DNA from: Papio anubis
Lineage: Eukaryota; Chordata; Mammalia; Primates; Cercopithecidae
Direction of reading: 5' to 3'
DNA: 64,000 nt
NCBI RefSeq assembly: GCF_008728515.1
Contig: NC_044995.1
Location: forward strand, 43,563,576 to 43,627,575
The position numbers were made by a program, and so were the translations under genes. The notes beneath the pieces were generated by a model, which was given only the letters and a program-made list of their open reading frames with translations, was not told the origin of the DNA and ran no database searches. Shown here one piece after another: positions 53,226-64,000 of this stretch. Numbering within the stretch: the stretch's first letter is position 1; each line of letters begins with the position of its first letter.

Positions 53226-53508
53226 GGGCCAGGCGCGGTGGCTCACGCCTGTAATCCCAGCACTCTAGGAGGCCGAGGCCAGTGGATCACAAGGTCAAGA
53301 GATTGAGAACATCCTGGCTAACACGGTGAAACCCTGTTTCTACTAAAAAATACAAAAAAACTAGCTGGGCGAGGTGGCAGGTGCCTGTAGTCCCAGCTAC
53401 TCGGGAGGCTGAGGCAGGAGAATGGCGTGAACCCGGGAGGCGGAGCTTGCAATGAGCTGAGATCTGGCCACTGCACTCCAGCCTGGGCGACAGAGCGAGA
53501 CTCCGTCC

Positions 53509-53536
<28 letters not shown>
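53226..53536 (+). mobile_element. AluY, Old World monkey type
   Basis: ACTAGCTGGGCGAGGTGGC and GAGATCTGGCCACTGC; 28-bp A tail. Confidence 0.94.
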
Positions 53537-53540
<4 letters not shown>

Positions 53541-53624
53541 TAAGAAATAAAGAATAAAGCTACCATGAAACAAAGATTGGACCCTTGGGTCTTTATAGGA
53601 ATCACTTTTTTCGTGGGCAGGGAT

Positions 53625-53780
53625 GGCGGTAGGGTCTCCCTCTGTCATCCAGGCTGGAGTGCAGTGGCATGATCACAACTCACTACAGCCTGGAACTCCT
53701 GGGCTCCTGGGCTCAAGTGATCTTCCTACCACAGCCTCCCAAAGCGCTGGGAGTCCAGATATGAGCCACCAGCCTGGCCT
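53625..53780 (-). mobile_element. Alu monomer-like piece
   Basis: GTAGGGTCTCCCTCTGTCATC through GAGCCACCAGCCTGGCC. Confidence 0.8.
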
Positions 53781-53797
53781 TTTAAAAAAATTATTTG

Positions 53798-54108
53798 GGC
53801 TGGGCATGGTGGCTCATGCCTGTAATCCCAGCACTTTGAGGGGCCAAGGCAGGTGGATTATTTGAGGTCAGGAGTTGGAGACCAGCGTGGCCAACATGGT
53901 GAAACTCCATCTCCACTAAAAATACCAAAAAACTAGCTGGGCGTGGTGGTGCATGTCTGTAATTCCAGCTACTTGGGAGGCTGAGGCAGGAGAATCACTT
54001 GAACCCACGAGGCGGAAGTTGCAGTGAGCCAAGATCAAGCCACTGTACTCCAGCCTGGATGACAGAGACAGAGTCCGTCAGAAAATAAATTAAATAAATA
54101 AATTGGAG
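53798..54108 (+). mobile_element. Alu
   Basis: GGGCTGGGCATGGTGGC; AAATTAAATAAAT tail. Confidence 0.93.
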
Positions 54109-54360
54109 AGAATACGAGTCACTTCGTCTGCTTCTCCACCTCCCTAGCGAAGCTCTCTATGGCATAAAGCTTGAAGGAATGTGGTCCACCTAAGCCCTGA
54201 CTCCGAAACCTTTTTCCATTGAGTTCCCCCATCTCCTAGGAGATGCTTGTCACGGCCAGCAGCTCTGCCAGGTTACAAAGCTCGTGCCAGGAAGGGCAAA
54301 TGCCAGTCTGACTGCCCAGTGGCTCTCCAGGGCTGACTCGGGGCTGCAGAGCAGAGGCTG

Positions 54361-54600
54361 GTATGAGTCTCCTGTGGCTGCTGAAACAAATGACCAGAAA
54401 CAGAGCAGCTTAAAGCAACACAGACTTATGATTTTACAGCACTGGAGGTCAGATGTCCTAAAATTAAGGCGTTGATGAGGCTGGTTCCTCCTGGAAGCTC
54501 CATTTACAGCCTTTCCCAGCTTCTAGAGGTACCCACAGCTCTCATCTTGGGGCCCCTTCCTCCACCTTCACAGCTAGCAGCACGGCCTCTTCCAGTCTCT
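54361..54600 (-). mobile_element. Old interspersed repeat, relative of 16,240-17,480
   Basis: CTCCTGTGGCTGCTGAAACA, AGCTTAAAGCAACACAGAC and ACAGCACTGGAGGTCAG. Confidence 0.5.
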
Positions 54601-54629
54601 TTCTGACGGTGACCCTCCTGCCTCCTCCC

Positions 54630-54919
54630 TTTTTTTTTTTTTTCTCTGAGACAGAGTGTTGCTCTATAGCCAAGGCTGGAGTGCAATGGCTCCATCTAGC
54701 AGCAACCTCTGCCCCCCGAGTTCAAGCGATTCTCCTGCCTCAGCCTCCCAAGTAGCTGGGATTGCAGGCATGCGCCACCACGTCCAGCTAATTTTGTATT
54801 TTTAGTAGAGACAGGGTTTCTCCATGTTGGACAGGCTGGTCTTGAACTCCCAACCTCGTGATCCGCTTGCCTCAGCCTCCCAAAGTGCTGGGATTACAGG
54901 CATGAGCCAGAAAGACCAG
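54630..54919 (-). mobile_element. Alu
   Basis: TCTGAGACAGAGTGTTGC through GAGCCAGAAAGACCAGC. Confidence 0.92.
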
Positions 54920-54920
54920 C

Positions 54921-55240
54921 TTTTTTTTTTTTTTTTTTTTTTTTGAGACAGAGTCTTGCTCTGTAGCCAAGGCTGAAGTGCAGTGGCTCAATCTCAGCGC
55001 ACTGCAACCTCTGCCCCCACCCCGCCCCCCGAGTTCAAGCAATTCTCCTGCCCCAGCCTCTCAAGTACAACTGGGACTACAGGCATGTGCCACCACGCCT
55101 GGCTAATTTTTGTATTTTTACTAGAGTTGGGGTTTCACCTTGTTGGCCAGACTGGTCTCAAACTCCTGGCATCAAGGGATCCACCTGCCTTGGCCTCCCA
55201 AAGTGCTGGGATTATAGGTATGAGCCACTGCAACCAGCCC
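54921..55240 (-). mobile_element. Alu
   Basis: 24 T, then GAGACAGAGTCTTGC through CACTGCAACCAGCC. Confidence 0.93.
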
Positions 55241-55247
55241 CTGCTAA

Positions 55248-55539
55248 TTTTTTTTTTTTTTGATATGAGTCTCGCTCTGTCACCAGGCTGGAGTGCAGCG
55301 GTGCAATCTCGGCTCACTGCAACTTCCACTTCCCGGGTTCAAGCGATTCTCCTCCCTCAGCCTCCTGAGTAGCTGGGACTACAGGCACATGACAACACAC
55401 CCAGCTAATTTTTGTATTTTTACTAGACACGGGGTTTAACCATGTTGGCCAGGATGGTCTTGATCTCTTGACCTCATGATCCGCCCACCTCAGCCTCCCA
55501 GAATGTTGGGATTACAGGCGTGAGCCACCGCGCCAGGCC
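55248..55539 (-). mobile_element. Alu
   Basis: GATATGAGTCTCGC through CACCGCGCCAGGCC. Confidence 0.93.
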
Positions 55540-55991
55540 CCAGCTAATTTTTTAAAATATTTTGTAGAGGCCGGGCGCGGTGGCTCAAGCCTGTAATCCC
55601 AGCACTTTGGGAGGCCGAGACAGGCAGATCACGAGGTCAGGTGATCGAGACCATCCTGGCTAACATGGTGAAACCCCGTCTCTACTAAAAAAAATACAAA
55701 AAACTAGCCGGGCGAGGTGGCGGGCGCCTGTAGTCCCAGCTACTTGGGAGGCTGAGGCAGGAGAATGGCGTGAACCCGGGAGGCGGAGCTTGCAGTGAGC
55801 TGAGATCCGGCCACTGCACTCCAGCCTGGGCGACAGAGCGAGACTCCGTTTCAAAAAATATATATATATTTTGTAGAGACTGTGTCCTGCTGTGTTGTCC
55901 AGGCTGGTCTCAAACTCCTAGGCTCAAGCGATCCTCCCTCCTCGGCATCCCAAAGTGATGGGATTACAGGTGTGAGCCACCGTATCTGGCC
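55540..55991 (-). mobile_element. Old Alu part split by AluY
   Basis: 55540-55568 and 55869-55991; ATATTTTGTAGAG on both sides of the insert. Confidence 0.85.
55569..55860 (+). mobile_element. AluY, Old World monkey type, nested
   Basis: CTCAAGCCTGTAATCCC, ACTAGCCGGGCGAGGTGG and GAGATCCGGCCACTGC; close to a consensus copy. Confidence 0.96.
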
Positions 55992-57480
55992 AAGGGGGCA
56001 TTATTTTACCTACCACAACATCCGTGGGGGCCAAACTCGTAAGATGGGGGGGTCCACGGGAAACTTCCTGAGCGAGGTGATGTGTGGGTTTAGTTCTGGA
56101 AGACTGCAAGGCTGGTGGGGGTTTGTGCTATGTGGGAAGAGGATTCCAGGCCGAGAGAACAGAGTCCATAGAACAGCAGGCTCCTAAATACCTACCCCAA
56201 ATACCTACCCTGGCCGTGCCTGGAGAAAGATTTGGCTGTCACCGCTTAGGTGGGGGTGGTGAGGCGGGGCGGGCGGTGGGCTGCCAGAGAGCTGCTAAAT
56301 AATCTAGAATGCACAGGACCACCCCCTACCAGGAAGAATCAGCCAGCGGGTAGCCTAGAGGGTGAGAATGCTTCTGTCCTCATCCGTCTGGACTCAGAGG
56401 GGGTTTCCCAGCAGGGGCAGCTGGAAGGTGTTTACTGGGTGACCTTTGGCCTTTCTACCCCTGCCCCCATCCCCCACCCCGTCTCCTGCTTTTCTTGGGA
56501 AAAGCTGATTTTAGTTCCTGGTGACCCTTGGCCTCCTCAGGGAACAGAAGCATTTGTGTGGGCTGATGGCTTCTACCTCTGGAATGTGACTGCTCGGCCT
56601 GACCCGAGCCCTGGAGGACGAGCCCTGGAGGACGAGGGATCTAAGAATAGTGATGTTTTTCTCCCCACCCCTAGGCCTGGCCCGCTCTGGCCCCCGGATC
56701 CCATGCCCCTCGCTGTGGTGGAAGAGGTGGTCAGGCAGACAATGTCTGAGGGAAACGTCTCGAGCCTGTGCTGGTCACTGGGCTGGAAAGGAGCTGGTTC
56801 GTTCATGGGGCACAGGGCAGAGATGATGGGATTTGCGGAGGAGGGGTTGGGTTGGGGTGGTGGGTCTGCACCTTGCCAGCACCTCGCACCCCAGGCCTGC
56901 CCTATTCTCCCTACAGCTCCTTGTCCCTGCTGCCTCTGAAGGACTTATGTCACGGATCCCCTCATTGGCCACCCCTTGGAGTTGGCAGGTTCTGCTTGGG
57001 CTGGAGCAGGAGTGGAGTGCCTCTCTTGCCGACTGGAAAAGGGACCCCAAGCTTGGGAGGCCTGATCCAGTGGGGCAAGGGCCCTGGTGCCAGTGCCGGA
57101 GAGGGACTGGTCCCTGGGGGCCTCGTGTCTGCTGGGATGTCATAAACCCACCTGGTGTCCTCAAGACAGGCCCTCGAAGGTAGGGCTCACTGCTTGTTCA
57201 TCCGGTCCGCAAGCTTCGACTGCCTCATGGGTGCCAGGCCCCCCATGCGGGGCACTGGGGATGCCAAGGGGGACAGATCCCCGCTTCCTTCCTGAAGGAG
57301 CCTGCAGTGACCCAGGAGAGCAGGGCTCACATTTGCTGATGTCTCAGTCAAGAGCCAGGCCCTGCACTGGATGCGGGAGCTGTGGTTGAGGGCAAAGCAG
57401 CTGCATTTCTGGGGGACAAGGTAGGGAGACATCAGCCACAGGAAGAGAAGGCAGCAGGGATCTGGGTAAAGAAAACCCCA
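55992..57480. other. Longest repeat-free block of the upstream half, about 1.5 kb
   Basis: No Alu, L1 or MIR recognised. A 229-codon plus-strand frame (56250-56939) is open but shows no signal, domain or clear initiation context, and GC-rich composition makes chance frames likely. Could be regulatory. Confidence 0.5.
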
Positions 57481-57482
57481 GG

Positions 57483-57797
57483 GGCCGGGTGCCAGTGGCT
57501 CATGTCTGTAATCCCAGCACTTTGGGAGGCCAAGGCCGGTGGATCACTTGAGATCAGGAGTTCAAGACCAGCCTGGCCAACGTAATGAATCCCTGTCTCC
57601 ACTAAAAAAAAAAAAAAAAAAAAATTAAAAAATTAGCCGGATGTGGTGGCACATGCCTATAATCCCAGCTACTCAGGAGACTGAGGCAGGAGAATCGCTT
57701 GAATCTGGGAGGCGGAGGTTGCAGTGAGCTATCATGCCACTGCACTCCATCCTGGGCCACAGAGCAAGCCTCTGTCACTAAAAACAGACAAACAAAC
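57483..57797 (+). mobile_element. Alu
   Basis: GGGCCGGGTGCCAGTGGC through CACTAAAAACAGAC. Confidence 0.93.
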
Positions 57798-58186
57798 CCG
57801 GGTGCAATGGTATAAAGAGGGGGATGAGGAAGGAAAGTTTGTGTCCAGGGAAGCCCCTGCACCCTGGAGGGTGGAGGCTAGTTTCAGGGTTTGGTCGTCC
57901 CTCCCACGGGGGCCCACCCAATCCCACTGCTGGCTCCTGCCCTCTACCTGATGTGGCTGCAACTGCTCTGGCCAGCCGGGTGATTTCCATGTGACCCCTC
58001 CCCAAGCCTGAGCCCCGTGAGTTAGCAGTGTGGGTAACAAGGGCCACCCGAGGTCCTCTGCTCACCCTGCTGAAACCCCGTGGGCTGTAGCACAGTCATG
58101 CGTCCCCCGGGGTGCACCCCAGTAAGACAGAAGCACATCAGGTACTGAATGGGAATGAGGATGGAACAAAGATGAAAGACCACTGA
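57798..58186. other. Unique intergenic sequence
   Basis: Nothing recognised. Confidence 0.5.
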
Positions 58187-58490
58187 GACTGGGCGGTGGC
58201 TCATGCCTGTAATCTCAGCCCTTTGGGAGGCCGAGGTGGGCAGATCTCTGTCGCCCAAGAGTTTGAGACCAGCCTGACCAACAAGGTGAAAACCCTGTCC
58301 TTACTGAAAATAAAAAAATTAGCCGGGTTTGGTGGCACATGCCTGTAATCCCAGCTACTCGGGAGGCTGAGGCATGAGAATCGCTTGAACCTGGCAGGCG
58401 GAGGTTGCAGTGAGCCGAGATCGTGCCATTACACTCCAGCCCAGCCTAGGTGACAGAGCAAGAATGTCTCCAAAAAAAAAAAAAAAAAGA
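58187..58490 (+). mobile_element. Alu
   Basis: GACTGGGCGGTGGC with an 18-bp A tail. Confidence 0.93.
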
Positions 58491-58497
58491 CTAATAT

Positions 58498-58800
58498 GGC
58501 CAGGCGCGGTGGCTCACGCCTATAATCCCAGCACTTTGAGAGGCCAAGGCAGGCGGATCATGAGGTCAGAAGATCGAAACCATCCTGACTAACACGGTGA
58601 AACCCCATCTCTACTAAAAATACAAAAAATTAGCTGGGCATGGTAGGTGGCGGGCACCTGTAGTCCCAGCTACTAGGGAGGCTGAGGCAGGAGAATGGCG
58701 TGAACCCAGGAGACGGAGCTTGCAGTGAGCCAAGATTGCACCACTGCACTCCAGCCTGGGCAACACAGCGAGACTCTGTCTCAAAAAAAAAAAAAAAAAG
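58498..58800 (+). mobile_element. AluY
   Basis: GGCCAGGCGCGGTGGC with a 17-bp A tail. Confidence 0.95.
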
Positions 58801-59303
58801 ATGAATACATCCCTTTTCCCTAGCTGTTTCTTCCTCTCCCACCTGGACCTGAAGCCACCGCTTTAACTGCACCATTTAGAGTGTCCCTGTCTCCCCAAAT
58901 TCAAGCCTCTTAAGCCTCAGGCCCTTGATTGGATGGAGTACCCACAGATGTCACCATAAACCCACGATCTCCCACCCAGCTGGGTTCCTCCCCTCCCCCA
59001 GAGCAGCCCTTTGCTGTAAAATGGGGCTAACAGAACTGAATAGGCTGTTACTGTGAGGATTTGAGGGTATCAGTACAGTGCTTGGCCCAGGGCTCGGGAG
59101 CCACTACTACTCTACAGGGTCACAGGCCTCCTGACCGTAACTCCTATGGGTGCATGATTTACCGGGCCAACCTGAGTGCTGGGCATTTAGGTAGTTTCCA
59201 ACCAGAAGGTAACTTATTAAAGATCCTAAGACACGTCCTCCTGCAGGCAGCCCTTCCACAGGTGGCTTGGGGGTAATTTTCAGTGGTATAATCACAAGCT
59301 CAG
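58801..59303. other. Unique intergenic sequence
   Basis: No repeat or gene recognised. Confidence 0.5.
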
Positions 59304-59317
59304 ACTATGAACCCTCT

Positions 59318-59778
59318 TTTTTTTTTTTTTTTTTGAGATGGACTCTCGTTCTATTGCCCAGGCTGCAGTGCAATGGCACGATAGGCTCACTGCAACCTCC
59401 ACCTCCCAGGATGAAGCGATTCTCATGCCTCAGCCTCTCCAGTAACCAGGATTACAGGTGTGCTAATTACTGCCATGCCCAGCTAATTATTATATTTTTA
59501 AAGAGCTACTGAGCACGAACTCCTGATCTCAGGTGATCTGCATTTTTACAGAGCTACTGAGCTCAAACTCCTGACCTCAGGTGATCCGCCTGCCTCAGCC
59601 TTCCAAAGTGCTGGGATTACAGGCAGGAGCCACTGGGCCCGACCTTTTTTTTTTCTCCATAGAGACAGGTTCTTGCTATGTTGCCTTGGCTGGTCTTGAA
59701 CTCCCGGACTCAAGCAATTCTCCTCCTGCCTCAGCCTTCCAAAGTGCTGGGATTACAGGCGTGAGCCACCACGCCTGG
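59318..59778 (-). mobile_element. Composite of two Alus inserted as one unit
   Basis: 59318-59644 and 59645-59778 together are flanked by CTATGAACCCTCTT (59304 and 59779). GAGCTACTGAGC...AACTCCTGA is duplicated inside (about 59,500 and 59,545). Confidence 0.88.
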
Positions 59779-60059
59779 TCTATGAACCCTCTTATATGCT
59801 GGGTATGCATTATCCAAAGGGTCTCTCCAATTGAAATGACAGCCACCCCTTGGGAAAGCAAGTCTTGAGGTCCTTGCAGCATTGGAATGATCCTTGCTGT
59901 GACCAACCCTGGGCCAACAGGCCCTCCCCTGATGCCCAATACATCCACTCTTAGGCTCCTAGACTCCCCTTCTCTTCCTGGGAATTGTCTGTTTCTGATC
60001 TTTGCACCTTTGGTGCTTATCAATTTGCATGAGCTTTTAATAGACTGATAACACCTGGT

Positions 60060-60250
60060 GCTACAGTTTCAATGTTCGTTCCCTCCAAAACTCACGGTGA
60101 AACTTAATCCTCGATGTAGCAGTCAGTGTCGACAGAGGTGGGGCCTTTAAGGGGTGACTGGATCATGAGAATTCTGGCCTCATGAACAGATCAATCCATT
60201 CATGCGTTAATAGATCCACGGGTTAATAGATAATGGGTTATCATAGGAGG
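60060..60250 (-). mobile_element. MaLR-like LTR fragment (tentative)
   Basis: CAGAGGTGGGGCCTTTAAGG and GGATCATGAGAATTC resemble MST/MLT LTRs. Confidence 0.45.
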
Positions 60251-60280
60251 GCAACTGGTGGCTTTGAAAGAATAGGAAGA

Positions 60281-60875
60281 AGGAGCTGGGTGCACACGCC
60301 TGGAATCCCAGCACTTTGGGAGGCTGAGGTGGGTGGATCACAAGGTCGGAAGATCGAGACCATCCTAACACGGTGAAACCCTGTCTCTACTTAAAAAATA
60401 CAAAAAATTAGCCGAGTGTGGTGGTGGCAGTGAGCCGAGATCACACCACTACACTTGCCGCAACCTCTGCCTCCTGGGTTCAAGCAATTCTCAGGTGATC
60501 AGCCCCCCTCAGCCTCCCAACAGGCTAAGATTACAGGGGTGAGACACTGCACCCTGCCAACCCCCAGCTAATTTTTATTTTATTTTTATTTTTTGATATG
60601 GAATTTTGTGTCGCCCAGGCCGGAGTGAAAGTGGCGCGATCTTGGCTCACTGCAACCTCTGCCTCCCAGGTTCAAGCAATTCTCCTGCCTCAGCCTCCTG
60701 AGTAGCTGGGACTACAGGCTCTCGCCACCATGCCCCGCTAATTTTTGCATTTTTAGTAGAGACAGGCTTTCATCGTGTTGGCCAGGCTGGTCTCAAGCTC
60801 CTGACCTCAGGTGATCAGCCTGCCTTGGACCATCAATGTGCTGGGATGACAGGCATGAACCACCCCGCCCAGGCT
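60281..60875. mobile_element. Chimeric Alu block
   Basis: A plus-strand Alu part (60281-60458) joins a minus-strand Alu part (60459-60557), followed by a fuller minus-strand Alu (60560-60875). Confidence 0.85.
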
Positions 60876-60969
60876 TGATTTTTCAAAGATGTTTTAAAGT
60901 TAGAGTCTTGCTATGTGGCCTAAGGGAACTCCCCGCCTCAAGTAACCCTCCTGACTCAGCCTCCGGCAT

Positions 60970-61222
60970 AGGATGAAATTATATTCAACCCTAAAAAGGA
61001 ATGAAGTACTAACTCCTTCTACAATAGCACATGAACCTTAAAAACATGCTCAGTGAAAGAAACCAGGCACAAAATAATTCACTGGATAAGATTCCATTTG
61101 TATGAAGTATCCAGAGTAGAAAAATCTGTGGAGTCAGGAAGTAGACTAGTGGGTTCCAGAAATGGGGAATGACAGCTAATGGGTACAGGGTTTCTTTATG
61201 GGGTGATGAAAATATTCTGGAG
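60970..61222 (+). mobile_element. L1 3'-end fragment (old)
   Basis: AAAGGAATGAAGTACT, GATTCCATTTGTATGAAGT and GGGTACAGGGTTTCTTTATG. Confidence 0.7.
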
Positions 61223-61497
61223 ACCGGGCATGGTGGGTCACACCTGTAATCCCAGCACTTTCGGAGGCCGAGATGAGTAGATCACTTGAGGTCAGGGGTT
61301 TGAGACCAGCATGGCCAACACGGCGATACTGTTTCTACTAAAATACAAAAATTAGCCGGCCGTGGTGACACACACATGTAGTCCCAGCTACTTGGGAGGC
61401 TGAGGCGGGAGCATCACTTGAACCCAGGAGGTGGAGGTTGCAGTGAGCCAAGATTGTGCCATTGCACTCTAGCCTGGGTGACAGAATGAGACTCCAT
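61223..61497 (+). mobile_element. Alu with huge purine tail
   Basis: ACCGGGCATGGTGGG through GACTCCATC, then the tract at 61498. Confidence 0.92.
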
Positions 61498-61884
61498 CAA
61501 AGAAAGAAAGAGAAAGAGAGAGAGAGGGAAAGAGGGAAGGAGGGAAGGAAGGAAGGAAGGAAGGAAGGAAGGAAGGAAGGAAGGAAGGAAGGAAGGAAGG
61601 AGAAAGCAAGAGAAAGAAGAGAGAGAGAAAGAAAGAGAGAGAAAGAAAGAAAAAGAGAGAAAGAAAAAGAGAAAGAGAGAAAGAAAAAAAGAAAGAGAAA
61701 GAAGGAAAGAAAAAGAAAGAGAGAGAAAGAAGGAAAGAAAAAAAGAGAAAGAAAAAGAGACGAGAGAAAGAAAAAAGAGAAAGAAAAAGAGAAAGAAAGA
61801 AAAAGAGAAAGGAAAGAGAGAAAGAAAGAAAAAGAGAGAAAGAAAAAGAAGAGAACGAAAGAAAAAGAAAGAAAGAAAAAGGAA
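61498..61884. repeat. GAAA/GGAA polypurine tract, about 390 bp
   Basis: Almost pure purine with a GGAA block at 61543-61599; the longest such tract in the window. Confidence 0.96.
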
Positions 61885-62208
61885 TGGAAGGGTTATAGTT
61901 AGGATCCAGAAAGTGAACTCTGGAAAACGTCCCAAGCTGGCTCAGGCCAGTGACCTGTGTTATCTTGCGTGTGGTGTTAGAGAGGCTGCAATTCTGTGAC
62001 AAGCAGTGGAGAGGTCTGTGCTGCCCTCTGGGTCACTGACCCCCATGTTGTTTACTGGACGGCCACCAAGAAGGTGCGTTAAGTGCCCTGCTGGGTTCCT
62101 GCTTTAAACAGGCTTTTGAGGTGGTGGCACCAGTACTGCCTGCCTTGTACAAATAAACAAACTGCGGCTGGGGAAAGTGAAGTAATTCCTAAAGTCAAGC
62201 ATGGTGGC
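61885..62208. other. Unique intergenic sequence
   Basis: Nothing recognised. Confidence 0.5.
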
Positions 62209-62210
62209 CA

Positions 62211-62497
62211 GGCACGGTGGCTCACACCTGTAATCCCAGCACTTTAGGAGGCTGAGGCAGGTGGATCATTTGAGATCAGGAGTTCTCGACCAGACTGCCC
62301 AACTTGGTGAAACCCCATCTCTGCTAAAAATACAAAAAAATTAGCCGGGTGTGGTGGTGGGTGCCTGTAATCTCAACCATTCAGAAGGCTGAAGCAAGAA
62401 AATTGCTTGAATCTGGGACATGAGGTTGCAGTGAGCTGAGATCGTGCCACTGCACTGTAGCCTGGGCGACAGAGCAAGACTCTGTCTTAAATAAATA
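62211..62497 (+). mobile_element. Alu
   Basis: GGCCAGGCACGGTGGC with an AAATAAATA tail. Confidence 0.93.
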
Positions 62498-62498
62498 G

Positions 62499-62798
62499 GC
62501 CAGGCGCAGTGGCTCACACCTATAATCCCAGCACTTTGGGAGGCCGAGGCAGGTGGATTACGAGGTCAGGAGATCAAGAGCATCCTGGCCAACATGGTGA
62601 AACCCCCATCTCTACTAAAAATACAAAAATTAGCTGGGTGTGGTGGCACGTAACTTTAATCCCAGCCACTTGGGAGGGTGAGGCAGGAGAATCGCTTGAA
62701 CCCAGGAGGCGGAGGTTGCAGTGAGCCGAGATCGTGCCACTGCACTCCAGCCTGGCGACAGAGTGAGACTCCATCTCAAAAATAAATAAATAAATAAA
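62499..62798 (+). mobile_element. Alu
   Basis: GGCCAGGCGCAGTGGC with an AAATAAATA tail. Confidence 0.94.
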
Positions 62799-63540
62799 GT
62801 AAGCAAGCCTGGTATTTCTGTCTGCTCCGGGGCCAGCCTCTTCAGGTCAGAACTGTGCACAAGGTAGAACTGCCAATGAGCCGTGGCTGCAAGGACTCTT
62901 CACACAGTAACACCGTGGCCACCTGCCCCTCCAACTCTGATCTCATCCAGGAAGTGAACTCCAAACTGCTGCTAACCTGAAAATAAACTCAACTGCCTGA
63001 GAAAAAACATAAAGCCTCTAATCTTCTCCTATGACCGATTTCACTGGTGCTTGAGGTGGCATTGGATTGAAGTTGGGCCTCAGAAGAACACAGGGCTTCT
63101 AGAAGGTTCTTCCAGCTTTTTGGAGCTTGCCCGGCTTCTGTTTTCAGAATGGACAGTGAACTGGGGTGGGCTGTGATGCCTTGGCTCTGTGTGGGGGCTG
63201 ACCAGTGAACTGCTCGCCTGACAGGCACACCCATTTCTGATGATGTCCCCAGAGTAACTCCATCTGGTATATGGAACCCTCCAGAATTTTGAGACAGAAT
63301 GGCTTTCCCCCACATCTGTCTCTAATTGACCTGGCTGCCACCTTCTTCACATTTCACTGGTCACTCAGGGTCCTGCTGACCCCACATCTTAGACATCTGG
63401 AATCAGCCTCCTTCTCTCCAGAACCCTCCAGCACTCCTCCGGCCACCAGTCCACTCTGCCATCTCTCCTTCAGTTGTCTAGATGGCCTCCCTGGAGGCCT
63501 CCCCACTTCTCATGTTGTATCTTCTACTTGCCCCAGGTTC
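62799..63540. other. Unassigned intergenic sequence
   Basis: Alu-free; open frames up to 108 codons without domains. May include an old LTR or unique DNA. Confidence 0.4.
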
Positions 63541-63547
63541 CTGTGGA

Positions 63548-63703
63548 AAGAAGGAAAAAAGGAAAGAAGAAAGGAAGGAAGGAAGGGAGGGAGGGAGGGA
63601 TGGAGGGGAGAGAAAGAGAAAGAAAGAAGGGAAGGAGGGAAAAGAAAAGAAAGGAAGGAAGGGAAAGAGAAAGAAAGAAAGAGAGAAAGAAAGAGATAGA
63701 GAG
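63548..63703. repeat. GAAA/GGGA polypurine tract
   Basis: About 155 bp of nearly pure purine directly 5' of an Alu, not in its tail. Confidence 0.95.
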
Positions 63704-64000
63704 GGCCAGGTGCCATGGCTCATGCCTGTAATCCCAGCACTTTGGAAAGCCGAGGTAGTTAGACCACCTGAGGTTGGGAGTTCGAGACCAGCCTGATCAA
63801 CACGGAGAAACCCCATCTCTACTAAAAATACAAAATTAGCCCCGCGTGGTGGCACATGCCTGTAATCCCAGCTACTCGGGAGGCTGAGGCAGGAGAATTG
63901 CTTGAACCCAGGAGGCAGAGGTTGCGGTGAGCCAAGATCACGCCATTGCACTCCAGCCTGGGTAACAAGGGAGAAACTCTGTCTCAGAAAAAAAAAAGGA
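63704..64000 (+). mobile_element. Alu, cut in its tail by the window end
   Basis: GGCCAGGTGCCATGGC through CTCAGAAAAAAAAA. Confidence 0.93.

Noticed and set aside
61456..62002. Lys/Glu/Arg-rich and antisense Phe/Ser/Leu-rich open frames
   Set aside because: Shadow of the polypurine tract; also seen at 10232-10534 and 63482-63796.
58000..64000. Search for ELAVL1, the next human gene beyond CCL25
   Set aside because: No RRM exons or 5' CpG island of that gene seen; the expected distance places it outside the window.

Overview
The window is primate nuclear DNA, most likely from an Old World monkey (Cercopithecidae), and corresponds to human chromosome 19p13.2 in reverse orientation. Roughly ninety Alu copies are visible. 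Several carry AluY variants typical of cercopithecoids, such as GAGATCCGGCCACTGC in the right arm and ACTAGCCGGGCGAGGTGGCG, rather than the human AluY forms. The two genes present are FBN3 and CCL25, adjacent and convergent as in human.

Region 1 (1-28,030, plus strand) is the 3' part of FBN3, a fibrillin. I resolve 17 exons with GT/AG borders and matching phases, giving about 841 residues: one cbEGF, TB domain 6, five cbEGFs, TB domain 7, seven cbEGFs, then the C-terminal unique domain with its furin-type site, a stop at 27,498 and a poly(A) signal at 27,996. The introns hold a degenerate 20-bp repeat, a 1.1-kb TCAT/TCAC array, a 16-bp VNTR, and a TG microsatellite just after the TB7 exon that is a good candidate for the orthologue of human D19S884. 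They also hold L1, MIR, L2, hAT-type and many Alu copies.

Region 2 (about 30,750-40,150, minus strand) is CCL25 (TECK), complete. It has a TATA box, a non-coding first exon, five coding exons that join into an intact 150-residue CC chemokine, a 3' UTR and a poly(A) signal. Its introns are full of Alus and contain a 370-bp AT-rich tract. FBN3 and CCL25 meet tail to tail with about 2.7 kb between them.

Region 3 (40,160-64,000) lies upstream of CCL25 and shows no protein-coding gene I can support. A GC-rich block at 41,740-42,480 has seven or more GC/GT boxes. The rest is Alu, an antisense L1, LTR-like pieces, polypurine tracts and short unique stretches.

The genes work separately: FBN3 is a microfibril glycoprotein of the extracellular matrix, and CCL25 is the CCR9 ligand of thymus and small intestine. 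I found no novel gene system. The most unusual structural signal is repeated insertion of retroelements at the same target, where Alu or L1 copies are separated by three or four near-identical copies of one short target sequence (four independent loci). Chimeric inverted Alu junctions occur as well.
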